This document shows, in pieces, positions 12,811 to 20,506 of a stretch of DNA of 22,787 bases. How positions within the stretch are numbered: position 1 is the first letter of the stretch; each line of letters begins with the position of its first letter. Made by a program: the position numbers and the translations under genes. Origin of the DNA: an uncultured Megasphaera sp. (GTDB lineage: Bacteria; Bacillota; Negativicutes; Veillonellales; Megasphaeraceae); contig URLP01000012.1 of NCBI GenBank assembly GCA_900548635.1, positions 1 to 22,787 on the forward strand, given 5' to 3'. Below the pieces are notes generated by a model. That model searched no databases. It was not told the DNA's origin and saw only the letters and a program-made list of their open reading frames with translations.

Positions 12811-13494
12811 TCATTTTTTCAAACCGTATCGTATAAAGAATAAACTGAACTCGTAGAGCAAAATCATCGGCACGGCCAATAACGACTGGGACACCATGTC
12901 CGTCGTCGGCGTGATGACGGCGGCGACGACGAAGGCGAGGACGATGACGTATTTGCGCAGGGCCTTCAGCTGGCCCGACGTGACGATGCCCATTTCCGCC
13001 AGGGCAATCAGGATCAGCGGCAGATTGAAGAGAATGCCGAAGGGCAGGACCATGAGGACAGCAAAATCGAGATAGCTCTCAAGGGACCACAGGGGCTGGA
13101 CGTCGCCGCTGGCAAAGGTCATGAAGAAATGGAGCCCTGCCGGCAGGACGATGAAGAAAGAAAAAGCGATGCCGCCGAGAAATAAAATAACCGAAAAAGG
13201 CACAAAAAGGGCGAGCATCTTCTTTTCCTGCGCTGTAAAAGCGGGCAGCAAAAAAGCCCAGAACTGGTAGAACAAAACCGGCGAGGCCAAAAGGACGCCG
13301 CTCCAGAGAGCGACCTTCATATAAATCAGGAAGGCTTCGGCCGGCCTCATGACGTAGAGGGACCCGGCCGGCGCCGTCAAAAAAGCGACGATGGCGTCGA
13401 TATTCCAGAAACAGACCGCCATCCCAAGGGCCACGGCCACCGCCGACTTGATGAGGCGGCTGCGCAGCTCCGTCAAATGATCCGTAAAGGTCAT
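12811..13494 (-). CDS. tatC: TatC, Sec-independent twin-arginine translocase receptor subunit
   Basis: TatC binds the twin-arginine signal peptide and recruits TatA to form the pore for folded proteins. The 227-residue protein has the N-terminal HLTELRSRLIKS, six membrane segments, the conserved periplasmic loop YMKVALWSGVLLASPVLFYQ, FWAFLLPAFTAQEKK, FGILFNLPLI and AAVITPTTDMVSQSLLAVP. Its start overlaps the tatA stop by four bases (ATGA), giving translational coupling. Only tatA and tatC are present, so this is a minimal TatAC system, as in many Firmicutes. Confidence 0.96.
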   Translation of the reverse strand: MTFTDHLTELRSRLIKSAVAVALGMAVCFWNIDAIVAFLTAPAGSLYVMRPAEAFLIYMKVALWSGVLLASPVLFYQFWAFLLPAFTAQEKKMLALFVPFSVILFLGGIAFSFFIVLPAGLHFFMTFASGDVQPLWSLESYLDFAVLMVLPFGILFNLPLILIALAEMGIVTSGQLKALRKYVIVLAFVVAAVITPTTDMVSQSLLAVPMILLYEFSLFFIRYGLKK

Positions 13495-13709
13495 TTCTTC
13501 TCCGGATCCTGCCCTTCCTTCGCTTTCTCCCCCTTTTCAGGAACCTTCTTTTCACGCACATCCTGAACTTCATCCGTATTGACAGCATCCTTGAATTCCC
13601 GCAGACTCTTGCCCAAGGCATGCCCAATCGACGGCAGCTTCCCCGGCCCAAAGACAATCAGGGCAATAATCAAAATAAGTATAAGCTCCGGCGCACCTAA
13701 ACCAAACAT
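13491..13709 (-). CDS. tatA: TatA/E, twin-arginine translocase pore subunit
   Basis: The 72-residue protein has one N-terminal membrane segment (ELILILIIALIVF), the hinge FGPGKLP, an amphipathic helix (SIGHALGKSLREFKDAV) and a charged Lys/Glu-rich tail, the standard TatA plan. GGAGGG lies seven bases before the ATG, and a strong promoter is at 13741-13769. It is the first gene of tatA-tatC. Confidence 0.95.
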   Translation of the reverse strand: MFGLGAPELILILIIALIVFGPGKLPSIGHALGKSLREFKDAVNTDEVQDVREKKVPEKGEKAKEGQDPEKK

Positions 13710-13740
13710 CGGCTATCCCTCCATTAATTAAAGTACCTTC

Positions 13741-13769
13741 ATCATACCCTCATTAAGGATAGCTGTCAA
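13741..13769 (-). promoter_or_regulatory. Promoter of tatAC
   Basis: On the minus strand a perfect TTGACA (13764-13769), a 17-base spacer and TATGAT (13741-13746) lie about 32 bases upstream of the tatA ATG. Confidence 0.82.
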
Positions 13770-13795
13770 TTTAGAGCAGGCTCAAGGAAATGTAC

Positions 13796-13842
13796 AAAAA
13801 CCGAGTACCCCATAGAAGATTTATGTGGGCACCCGGTTTTTT
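13796..13842 (-). terminator. Intrinsic terminator of the cyuPA operon
   Basis: Read on the minus strand, ACCGGGTGCCC pairs fully (with G-U pairs) with GGGTACTCGGT and is followed by five T (13796-13800 on the plus strand). On the plus strand the same pairing has A-C mismatches, so it works mainly for the minus strand. It lies 13 bases past the cyuA stop. Confidence 0.85.
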
Positions 13843-13854
13843 GCTCATAATATT

Positions 13855-15174
13855 TTACGCTCTTGCGGCTTCTTTATTTTTGTTCATCATGATGCTCAAT
13901 ACTTCACAGTCCGTCTGCTGCATGCCATTCGATGCCAAGAGGCCTACGTTATGGATGCATTCATCTGCCGTATCGGCAACTAAGCCATCAGTGCCTTCTA
14001 CGCGTATACCCGCTAAGGCCATGAGGACGGAGCGATAAGCAACTTCTACTGCTGAGGCGACTTTCATGGAGCAGCTGTCAGCCGCGCCATCGCAGACCAT
14101 ACCGACGATACCGCCGTTCATGGAAGAAATGGCTTTGCAAATCGTCTGATACGGCGTCTTACGGTCGAGGAGCCAGGCCATGCCGGCAGCAGCCCCCATA
14201 GCAGCCGTGACGGTGGCGCAAAAAGCGGACAGCTTCGGCAAATAACTGTGCGCATAAATAGCTACCATGCTGGCCAAGGCCAAGGCGCGGACGCGTTCTT
14301 CATTCGATGCCTCGATATGATCGGCCACTACCGTGACCGGTTCAGAAACGGTAATCCCCTGATTGCCGGAACCAGAATTCGTCATCGCCGGGCAGGCAGC
14401 ACCGCCCATGCGGGCATCAGAAGCTGCAACGGTGCGGACCTGGATTTCCCGAGCCAAGTCGCCTGCCAAAAGGCCTTTTTTAATGCCTTTTTCCATAGTG
14501 CAGCCGATGCGCAGGCCGTATTTCCCAGTCAGGCCTTCTTTCGACAAAGCATCATTCAAATTTTCTGCTTGTTTGATGAACTGGATATTGGCCAGCGGCA
14601 CGTGTTCAGCGAAATCCAGAATATCTTTAATGCTGAGCGAATGCAGGAATTCTAATTTATCAGCTTCACCGTCATCACTGCTGGTCTTTTTTTCAAAAAT
14701 AATCTGACCGTCTTTTTCAATCAAAATGACATTCGTGTGATTGTCGACAATAACGGCGCGGACATGATGCTGTTCGCCATAAACATTGGCTTCAGAACAC
14801 AAGATGTGCTTCGTCGTTTCATTGACGCCGACAGTCACATCACCATCAGCAACCATCTTCTTGCCTTGTGCAACTACTTCCGGCGTCAGCGATTTCAAAA
14901 CCTGCAGACCTGCATCGGCATCGCCGCCGAGAGCACCGACAGCAGCGGCAATAGAAAGCCCGGGCATGCCTGTACCAGGGACCATGACACCCATGCCGTT
15001 TTTCATCAAGTTAGCAGAGACAAAGGCTTTTACGGATTTTACAGGTTCACCTAATTCTTTCGCTGCCGTCGCCGAAGCAAAGGCCAGGGAAATCGGTTCT
15101 GTACAGCCTGTAGCCGGCTTTACATCCTGTTTCATAATTTCAATCATTTTATTCCATACTGCAGTTTTTTCCAT
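13855..15174 (-). CDS. cyuA: L-cysteine desulfidase CyuA (UPF0597/YhaM family)
   Basis: CyuA is an Fe-S enzyme that breaks L-cysteine into pyruvate, ammonia and sulfide. The 439-residue protein contains VKPATGCTEPISLAFA near residues 18-33 (Cys24) and GMVCDGAADSCSMK (Cys361 and Cys368), which supply likely cluster ligands. It also has MVPGTGMPG, NSGSGNQGI and LKLSAFCATV-like SYLPKLSAFCATVTA. The start is ATG 15174, with AGGAG eight bases upstream; GTG at 15183 would overlap the ribosome site. The gene follows the transporter by 48 bases, giving the cyuP-cyuA pair known from enterobacteria for anaerobic cysteine use. The sulfide could also feed ThiS and Fe-S cluster assembly. Confidence 0.92.
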   Translation of the reverse strand: MEKTAVWNKMIEIMKQDVKPATGCTEPISLAFASATAAKELGEPVKSVKAFVSANLMKNGMGVMVPGTGMPGLSIAAAVGALGGDADAGLQVLKSLTPEVVAQGKKMVADGDVTVGVNETTKHILCSEANVYGEQHHVRAVIVDNHTNVILIEKDGQIIFEKKTSSDDGEADKLEFLHSLSIKDILDFAEHVPLANIQFIKQAENLNDALSKEGLTGKYGLRIGCTMEKGIKKGLLAGDLAREIQVRTVAASDARMGGAACPAMTNSGSGNQGITVSEPVTVVADHIEASNEERVRALALASMVAIYAHSYLPKLSAFCATVTAAMGAAAGMAWLLDRKTPYQTICKAISSMNGGIVGMVCDGAADSCSMKVASAVEVAYRSVLMALAGIRVEGTDGLVADTADECIHNVGLLASNGMQQTDCEVLSIMMNKNKEAARA

Positions 15175-15222
15175 TTCAGTCACTCCTAAAAATCAATATA
15201 TCCTATAATACAGCCTGAGGGC

Positions 15223-16560
15223 TTACGAAAAAGCCAGGAACGGCGAAATAATCAGCAAGACACCAGTGGCAATGATAAGATACAGGGAAGCACCTTTCAA
15301 TTCATGCAGACGCGGTACACGATAAACGAGATATGCCGGAATCAGGCAACCGATAAGCCCGAAAATAGGACTGCATATCGAAGTAAAGCTCAGTACCGGT
15401 GCATTGAGGATGATGGCCCCCCAAGAAACGAGTACAGCAAAGACGAGGATTCCCAAAGAAACAGCGCGGACATTGATTTTATTTTCCGGCATGATTCGTT
15501 TCAGGCAGTTCATGGCAATCCCGTGGCAGGCTTCGCGGAAGCCGAGGAAAACACCGAAGAAAGCCGTAACAACAGCAAAGATGTTCAAAATCAGGCTCAT
15601 GATTTTAACCGATGTGCCCGGAATGCCCTGAGCCGCTAACGCCAAAGCAGAAATATTATTTTCATAAGCCATGACAGCCTGATCGTGGCCCATTGCCAAA
15701 TTGAAGGAAATAGCGTAAAAGAATACCGTAACGAAGAGGATGCCAAAAGCGATATTCATGGCCCGCAGTGCTTTATACCGTGCGACTTCAATCGATTTGT
15801 TGTGCGAACGATAAGAAATGACCATCGGGCTCAGGCTCTGCAGAAAAAGAATCGACGTCAGCGTAAAGGGAAGCATGATAATCGTCTGCTTAATGAGATA
15901 GTGAACATCAGGAAAAGCACCAATGTTAGCCAAATTCCAATGCTGAATCATGATAATCCCCAGTACGGCGACGACGCAGAGCTTAGTCAATACCATCAGC
16001 GTAGAAATCTTAAAGAGCACTTTTTCACCGCGCGAAGCGATAGCAACCAGCGCACAGATAATAGCCAGGCCATAAAGCGGGTTCTTCGCCAAAGAATGAT
16101 CCGTTACACCAAAAGTAACCAGGAACGAAGCGCTGTCATTATTGATAGCCGTCGAATAAACGAAAACCCAGATGATGAGCATCAGGAAATAGAGCAGCCC
16201 CAGGAAAAGGCCCCAGTTCTTGCCAAGATAGTTGCCGATGACGCTCGGATAATCTTCGCAGCGTTCCGATTTAGCCAACGTGTTGATAAAAAGCCGTTGG
16301 AAAAGATACATGGCCGGATAGCCGATAATGGCCGACAAAAGGTAAATCCAAATACCTGCCAGGCCTACCTGGACCGGTAAAAATACGATGCCGGCACCAA
16401 TGGCCATGCCAATACTCATAATGACCCAGCCCCAGTCAGTGCTGTCAAATTTAACAGCCGCCTGCCATTCAGCTTTCGTCATCCCGGCTTTTTCCCAGCG
16501 GGACAATTTCGCTTTTTCAGCGACTTGTTCTTTCTTAGGACATTGTACAGTCTGTTCCAT
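15223..16560 (-). CDS. cyuP: Cysteine/serine:proton symporter CyuP (YhaO, HAAAP family)
   Basis: The 445-residue membrane protein of the hydroxy/aromatic amino acid permease family has about eleven membrane segments. The first contains DWGWVIMSIGMAIGAGIVFL, followed by GLAGIWIYLLSAIIGYPAMY, LPFTLTSILFLQSLSPM, FFGVFLGFREACHG and SICSPIFGLIGCLIPAYLVY. The cytoplasmic N-terminus is about 40 residues. Pairing with cyuA indicates cysteine uptake; serine or threonine are possible alternatives for the family. AAAGGAG precedes the ATG. Promoter and tandem upstream sites are at 16651-16749. Confidence 0.9.
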   Translation of the reverse strand: MEQTVQCPKKEQVAEKAKLSRWEKAGMTKAEWQAAVKFDSTDWGWVIMSIGMAIGAGIVFLPVQVGLAGIWIYLLSAIIGYPAMYLFQRLFINTLAKSERCEDYPSVIGNYLGKNWGLFLGLLYFLMLIIWVFVYSTAINNDSASFLVTFGVTDHSLAKNPLYGLAIICALVAIASRGEKVLFKISTLMVLTKLCVVAVLGIIMIQHWNLANIGAFPDVHYLIKQTIIMLPFTLTSILFLQSLSPMVISYRSHNKSIEVARYKALRAMNIAFGILFVTVFFYAISFNLAMGHDQAVMAYENNISALALAAQGIPGTSVKIMSLILNIFAVVTAFFGVFLGFREACHGIAMNCLKRIMPENKINVRAVSLGILVFAVLVSWGAIILNAPVLSFTSICSPIFGLIGCLIPAYLVYRVPRLHELKGASLYLIIATGVLLIISPFLAFS

Positions 16561-16650
16561 TTTTTAAATCTCCTTTTTTTCAATGAATGTCCCCAATTTT
16601 CCGTACATGAATGTTCTGTTATGTTTCGTACGCCCCTCTTGTGTAATAAA

Positions 16651-16679
16651 ATATTATCACAGTAATAATTATTTTTCAA
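16651..16679 (-). promoter_or_regulatory. Promoter of cyuPA
   Basis: On the minus strand TTGAAA (16674-16679), a 17-base spacer and TAATAT (16651-16656). The upstream DNA is very AT-rich and carries a pair of direct repeats. The transcript would have a 5' leader of about 85 bases. Confidence 0.65.
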
Positions 16680-16700
16680 TATTTCTCAAGTTTTTTCATT

Positions 16701-16749
16701 TTGTCTTTTAAGAATAGAGTTAAACGTTATCTTGTCTTTTAGTAATAGA
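16701..16749. promoter_or_regulatory. Tandem 18-bp sites upstream of the cyuPA promoter
   Basis: TTGTCTTTTAAGAATAGA (16701-16718) and TTGTCTTTTAGTAATAGA (16732-16749) match at 16 of 18 positions. They are 31 bases apart, about three helical turns, so both face the same side of the DNA. They lie upstream of the -35 hexamer, the usual place for an activator. In E. coli cyuPA is activated by a cysteine-responsive Lrp-family protein; an analogous regulator here is an inference. Confidence 0.55.
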
Positions 16750-16881
16750 CTTTTGAAAATACAAACATTATATTCTTATCCAATCATTCTGTAATCAATA
16801 ATGTTATATCATCTTTATATTTTCATGTTACTTAAAACCGTCCATTTTAGAAAAGATAAATAAATAGGGGCTGTTGAGTAC

Positions 16882-17125
16882 CACCTGTCATAAATTCCGC
16901 CTCTGCTATCCGTTTCAGCAACCGCCCTGCCCCTTCCTGCGGTCGTGACCTGACGGGCTGGAAAGGCACGCGCACGCCTCCTATGGACGGGATGCGCCAC
17001 GTAAATTATTAAAAGCCGCATACAGGCACTATAAAATAACCCACGGCCGTAGGCCTTGTGCCGCAGGGGACGCCGCTTGGGCGTCCCGCGTGAATCCTGT
17101 GGGTAGCCGGAATTTATGTTAGGTA
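16882..17125. mobile_element. Unclassified 244-bp element with 18-bp imperfect terminal inverted repeats
   Basis: The left end CACCTGTCATAAATTCCG (16882-16899) and the right end read inward, TACCTAACATAAATTCCG (complement of 17108-17125), match at 15 of 18 positions. The interior is GC-rich, unlike its AT-rich left flank, and has no open frame. It contains a perfect 8-bp hairpin (17067-17074 with 17080-17087) enclosed by CCCAC (17040-17044) and GTGGG (17099-17103). Small size, inverted ends and no coding capacity fit a MITE-like element or a remnant; a structured RNA is the alternative. No target duplication was found. It ends 63 bases before the truncated Fic frame. Confidence 0.45.
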
Positions 17126-17188
17126 GCACACGGTCGTAATACAATCATGAGTCTGTCGCTGCGGAACGCAGCATCTGAATCCGAGTAG

Positions 17189-17710
17189 GGAGATGGCGAG
17201 ATAGACCGTCTCCTCTTGATTGTCATGTTCATCCTTGATTTTCTCTGCATCCATCCCTTCAATGATGGAAACGGCCGCATGAGCCGCTTGCTAACATTAC
17301 TACTTTTATATCGAGCCGGATATATCGTCGGAAAATACATCAGTATGGAAATGCTCATCGAAAAAACAAAAGATACCTATTACGAAGCGCTGCAGGCCAG
17401 CTCCTTAGGTTGGCATGATAACAAAAATGACTATCAGCCGTTTGTTCTCTACTACCTGGGGATTATTTTAAAAGCCTACACCGAATTCGAAAGCCGCATT
17501 TCCTATCTCACGACGCAAGGACTTTCGAAACCAGAACGCATTAAAACTCTTATCGACGGCTACCTTGGAAAATTCACAAAAAAAGATTTAATGACATGCT
17601 GCCCGGATATCAGCAAAACAACCATTGAAAGGACCCTTGCGCAGCTTCGAAAAGATGGCTATATCGAAAAAATTGGAGTTGGCCGCAACACGGCCTATAT
17701 CCGAAAATAA
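17189..17710 (+). pseudogene. Fic-domain protein, N-terminally truncated remnant
   Basis: The frame opens after a TAG at 17186 and reads GDGEIDRLLLIVMFILDF, then the Fic active-site motif HPFNDGNGRMSRLL, then KYISMEMLIEKTKDTYYEAL. A C-terminal winged-helix part follows (DLMTCCPDISKTTIERTLAQLRKDGYIEKIG). Intact Fic AMPylases of this type have about 150-200 more N-terminal residues, including any inhibitory helix; these are absent and the upstream frame makes no Fic sequence. TTG at 17216 is only a nominal start without a ribosome site. The catalytic motif is intact, so the gene was broken recently or a short product might still be made. The 244-bp element just upstream may mark the break. Confidence 0.85.
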
Positions 17711-17798
17711 CAAATAATCAGCTGCAGGCTATTCATTATTAAAATTTTGAAGTATAATGAAAAATCATAAATAGCGATATGAAGAAAGGAAGATTTTC

Positions 17799-18707
17799 AT
17801 GAAAAAAATTGCAGTTATCGGTGCCGGTCCTGCGGGCTACACGGCAGCACAGGAGCTTTCAAAGACTGGCCATGCCGTCACGATTTTCGATAAGGAAGCG
17901 GCTCTTGGCGGCGCGATTTATACGGGGATTCCGGAATACCGCATGTCCAAGGTCTTTCTTGATAAGGTTCTGCAGGGTTTGACGGCGGACCCTAATGTTA
18001 CCTTACAGTTCAACACCTTAATCGATCAGGCAGCTTTTGCCAAGCTGCGCGCGGAATACGATGCGGTTTTGCTCGCTCCCGGCGCCCAGGTAGAAAATAC
18101 TTTTGGTTTTGAAACAGGCAAGGGCATCGTCGCCGGCCTGACGCTTCTTTATGATCTGAATATCAAGAAGAATCACGACGCTTACAAGAAATATAAGAAG
18201 GCCCTCGTCTGGGGCGGTGGCAATGTCGCCATGGACTGCGCCCGTTCGTTGATCCGCATCCTCGACGATGTTACTGTCATCTACCGCCGCAGCGAAGAAG
18301 AAATCACGGCCAATAAGAGCGAAATACGCGATGCGAAAAAAGAAGGCGTCAAATTCGACCTCCTGCGCAACATCAAGGACATCAAACATGATGATCAGGG
18401 CAATGTCACAGGTGCCGAAATCCTCAAGATGGAATTAGGCGAACCCGATGAATCCGGACGCCGTTCGCCCCATCCTGTCGAAGGCTCGGAATATTTCCTG
18501 CCCGCCGACCTCGTCGCCATGGCCATCGGCCAGAAAGTTGACTTGAAAGTCTTTGATGAAAACCTGGAAAGCGGCGAAAATCACCACACCAACGAAGACC
18601 GCGTCTTCATCGCCGGCGATGCCTATACAGGCCCGAAAACCATCGGCAGTGCCCTGATAGAAGGGCGGGCCGTTGCCAAAGAAATCCTTGCTGATTTCAA
18701 CAAATAA
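17799..18707 (+). CDS. NAD(P)H-dependent FAD oxidoreductase, GltD-like small form
   Basis: The 302-residue two-dinucleotide-binding-domain flavoprotein has the FAD loop IGAGPAGYTAAQEL (residues 7-20), GGAIYTGIPEYRM near 38-50, the NAD(P) loop WGGGNVAMDCARS (about 138-150) and the C-terminal FAD motif VFIAGDAYTGPKTIGSALIEG. It is like the small subunit of glutamate synthase and related reductases but lacks the N-terminal helical [4Fe-4S] domain (about 150 residues). It could pass electrons between NAD(P)H and a partner; flavodoxin or ferredoxin is a guess. GAAAGGAAG precedes the ATG, and a TATAAT at 17753-17758 is a likely -10. The gene stands alone. Confidence 0.83.
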   Translation: MKKIAVIGAGPAGYTAAQELSKTGHAVTIFDKEAALGGAIYTGIPEYRMSKVFLDKVLQGLTADPNVTLQFNTLIDQAAFAKLRAEYDAVLLAPGAQVENTFGFETGKGIVAGLTLLYDLNIKKNHDAYKKYKKALVWGGGNVAMDCARSLIRILDDVTVIYRRSEEEITANKSEIRDAKKEGVKFDLLRNIKDIKHDDQGNVTGAEILKMELGEPDESGRRSPHPVEGSEYFLPADLVAMAIGQKVDLKVFDENLESGENHHTNEDRVFIAGDAYTGPKTIGSALIEGRAVAKEILADFNK

Positions 18708-18720
18708 TAATCAAATGAAA

Positions 18721-18756
18721 AGCCATGAACTCATAAAATCTCATGAGTCCATGGCT
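18721..18756. terminator. Bidirectional hairpin after the GltD-like gene
   Basis: A 14-bp stem with one mismatch (18721-18734 with 18743-18756) sits 14 bases past the stop codon. T-rich tails occur on both strands (TTCTTCT on plus, TTTTC on minus), so it may serve both convergent transcripts. Confidence 0.7.
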
Positions 18757-18792
18757 TCTTCTATACGCCAACCTATTTTCTGCTTGGTAGTG

Positions 18793-19363
18793 TCAAGATT
18801 CTTTCGCAAATTCATTATAGCGTTTTGAGCCCCATTCCGAGGCGGCAACATGACGAAGTCTGGCACAGACGAGCATCAAAGCACTGTTGCCGTCAGGAAA
18901 GGCACCAATGGCCCGTGTACGGCGGCGTATCTCGCGATTCACCCGTTCTGTTAGGTTATTCGTGCGGATCCGGCTCCAGTGTGCTTCCTGTGTAGCTTCC
19001 TTGCTCTCCTGCGCGTGGATTGCCTTGAGCATTAAGGTAACCTGCTTCATCTTAGTCTTTGGCGTCACGGTGAAGACGTTCCGGTAAAAAATGGACCGTG
19101 CAGCGCTGGTATTTGGCTTCAGGAAAGACTACAGGGATGCTTTCCAGCATGCCAAGGCATTTATCGCCGATAATGAGACGCACGCCTGCAAGGCCACGGC
19201 CTTTGAGCCAGGTGAAGAATTCAACCAGCTTTCCCTGTCTTCTTTCATGCCTTCTGGTTGAGATTGCTGATGGTGCCAGAGGAGACCTTTGTGCCCCAAA
19301 GCAATTCGGTGATATCTTCGACACGGCGCACGGATACGCCAGCCAGGTACATAAGATTCTCAT
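18793..19363 (-). pseudogene. IS256-family transposase remnant (frameshifted and deleted)
   Basis: Pieces of a mutator-type transposase are recognisable in order on the minus strand: VSVRRVEDITELLWGTKVSS, then GRGLAGVRLIIGDKCLGMLE and VFPEAKYQRCTVHF, then TPKTKMKQVTLMLKAIHAQE and IRTNNLTERVNREIRRRTR, ending near GNSALMLVCARLRHVA. The reading frame breaks at a run of six A (19086-19091) and again near 19225. About 50 residues are missing between HAQESKEA and WSRIRTNN, and the segment carrying the first catalytic Asp region is deleted between NLNQKA and MKEDRESW. The N-terminus is absent. The element cannot transpose on its own. Confidence 0.88.
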
Positions 19364-19653
19364 TAAGTTGTATAATATTACCAGACGTGGTCTATTTTTT
19401 ATGAAATTGAATTTGCGAAATATATTTTACCTTATCGACTTTTGCGGTAATAACTACATTTTTCCGCACGACTTTCTTTTTTTCTAAATATCTCAAAAAC
19501 CGTTGCTTTCACAACGGTTTTAATCTGACTGTTTTTGTATACTATGGGTGTAGAAAAAAGAACGGCTCGTCTTCCCGCTCATGCGCCAGCATCCCCATCC
19601 GGATCAGACAACGCTGGACTACGTCAAATACGCGGAACAGGAATAGGACGGGC
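19364..19653. other. Gene-free stretch with one isolated terminator-like hairpin
   Basis: AT-rich DNA beyond the IS256 remnant. It holds one clear hairpin (AAAACCGTTG 19496-19505 with CAACGGTTTT 19512-19521) that resembles an intrinsic terminator, though no gene ends next to it. It may be left from a lost gene. I see no convincing coding frame or RNA gene in the rest. Confidence 0.5.
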
Positions 19654-19675
19654 GGGCGGCCGGTTATGGCCGCCC
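19654..19675. repeat. GC-rich 8-bp palindromic hairpin
   Basis: GGGCGGCC (19654-19661) and GGCCGCCC (19668-19675) form a perfect stem around a six-base loop, directly beside the decamer array and downstream of the YheO-type gene. There is no T-run, so it is not a standard terminator. It resembles dispersed intergenic palindromes rather than a gene part. Confidence 0.55.
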
Positions 19676-19734
19676 CTACGCCGCCATTCTCTGCTTTTCT
19701 CTGCCCTACGCTGCTCTTCACTGCCTTTCGCTGC
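19675..19734. repeat. Six-unit decamer tandem array overlapping the end of the YheO-type gene
   Basis: Six consecutive 10-base units, most ending CTGC (for example CCTACGCTGC, TCTTCACTGC, CTTTCGCTGC), run without gaps. The last two units cover the stop codon and final codons of the regulator gene on the minus strand, so its SSERQ tail is encoded by repeat DNA. The period is 10, unlike the 7-base arrays elsewhere. Confidence 0.7.
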
Positions 19735-20419
19735 TCTTTTTAACTCGATTCAGGTAACGGTAGATGGTGGGTTCTGAGACGCCTAAGGCCTGGGCCAGGG
19801 CGTAGACGCCGCCTTTCAGGACGAAGAGGCCGTTTTTGTAGAGGTCCTCGACGACGCGGAGGCGTTCCTGCTGGGAGAGGCGCTTGGCGTCCGTGGCATA
19901 CGGCGCCAGGGCGCGCTGAATGAGGTGCTGAATGGCATCTTCTACGGTGGGATACATGCTTTCTGAGATTTCGACGCCGAGAAACGGTTCGTCTTCTTTT
20001 TTATCGGCTTCCCCGGCCATGCGGCTCAAGGTCTTGTCCGGATCCATGAGGATTAGCTGGTCCAGCTGGCGGCGGACGTCGATATAGCGCTGGACGTCAT
20101 AGTTCAGGCAGAGGGCGCCGACGATGCTCCCGTCTTCGTCATGGAGGAAGTACGTCGACGAGCGCAGGGTGTGGCCGTTGAAGCTCTTGCCGTAGTAGTT
20201 GGTCATGTATTCCTGGTCCCGCTTCTTGCCGACCTGCATCAGTTTCAAGATGAAATCCGTCGCCGGCGCGCCGACTTTGCGGCCGCTGATTTCGCCGTTG
20301 GCAATGGCCACGACAGAAGCGTCGGGATGGCGCAGGTCGTGGAGGACGACTTCACAGTCCTTGCCTAGGGCAGCTCCTAAAAAAGGCACGAGGCGGCGGT
20401 AGGTTTCTAAAATAGTCAT
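19718..20419 (-). CDS. YheO-type transcriptional regulator (PAS-like plus C-terminal HTH)
   Basis: The 233-residue protein has an N-terminal YheO-like PAS region (about residues 5-115: LVPFLGAALGKDCEVVLHDL, ISGRKVGAPATDFIL, DGSIVGALCLNYD) and a C-terminal helix-turn-helix (about 175-228: RLSQQERLRVVEDLYKNGLF, VYALAQALGVSEPTIYRYLN). This layout is shared with DauR, the D-arginine regulator. The start is ATG 20419, with AAGGA nine bases upstream; an ATG at 20449 would add ten residues but lacks a ribosome site. It follows ridA by 87 bases on the same strand and may control that operon. The ligand is unknown. Its last codons lie in a decamer repeat array. Confidence 0.85.
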   Translation of the reverse strand: MTILETYRRLVPFLGAALGKDCEVVLHDLRHPDASVVAIANGEISGRKVGAPATDFILKLMQVGKKRDQEYMTNYYGKSFNGHTLRSSTYFLHDEDGSIVGALCLNYDVQRYIDVRRQLDQLILMDPDKTLSRMAGEADKKEDEPFLGVEISESMYPTVEDAIQHLIQRALAPYATDAKRLSQQERLRVVEDLYKNGLFVLKGGVYALAQALGVSEPTIYRYLNRVKKSSERQ

Positions 20420-20491
20420 GGTTTCACGTCCTTCTCCAAGTATTATCATGAGAAAATTTTATCATACTGAGAGGGAAAAGGAAAGGAGCCT

Positions 20492-20505
20492 ACGATGAAC
20501 GACCA
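20492..20505. repeat. Two-unit heptamer repeat after ridA
   Basis: ACGATGA and ACGACCA sit side by side immediately beyond the ridA stop codon. This is the shortest example of the window-wide heptamer family. Confidence 0.5.
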
Positions 20506-20506
20506 C

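Noticed and set aside
16855..17188. Group II intron end
   Set aside because: No domain V-like hairpin (GAGCCGTATGCG type) and no reverse-transcriptase frame; the inverted ends fit a small element better.
19052..19091. Programmed frameshift in the IS256-type transposase at the A6 run
   Set aside because: IS256-family transposases are normally made from one frame, and further frameshifts and deletions show that the gene is simply decayed.
19535..19777. Plus-strand 80-codon open frame
   Set aside because: It spans the GC-rich palindrome and the decamer array, has no ribosome site, and runs antisense into the YheO-type gene.
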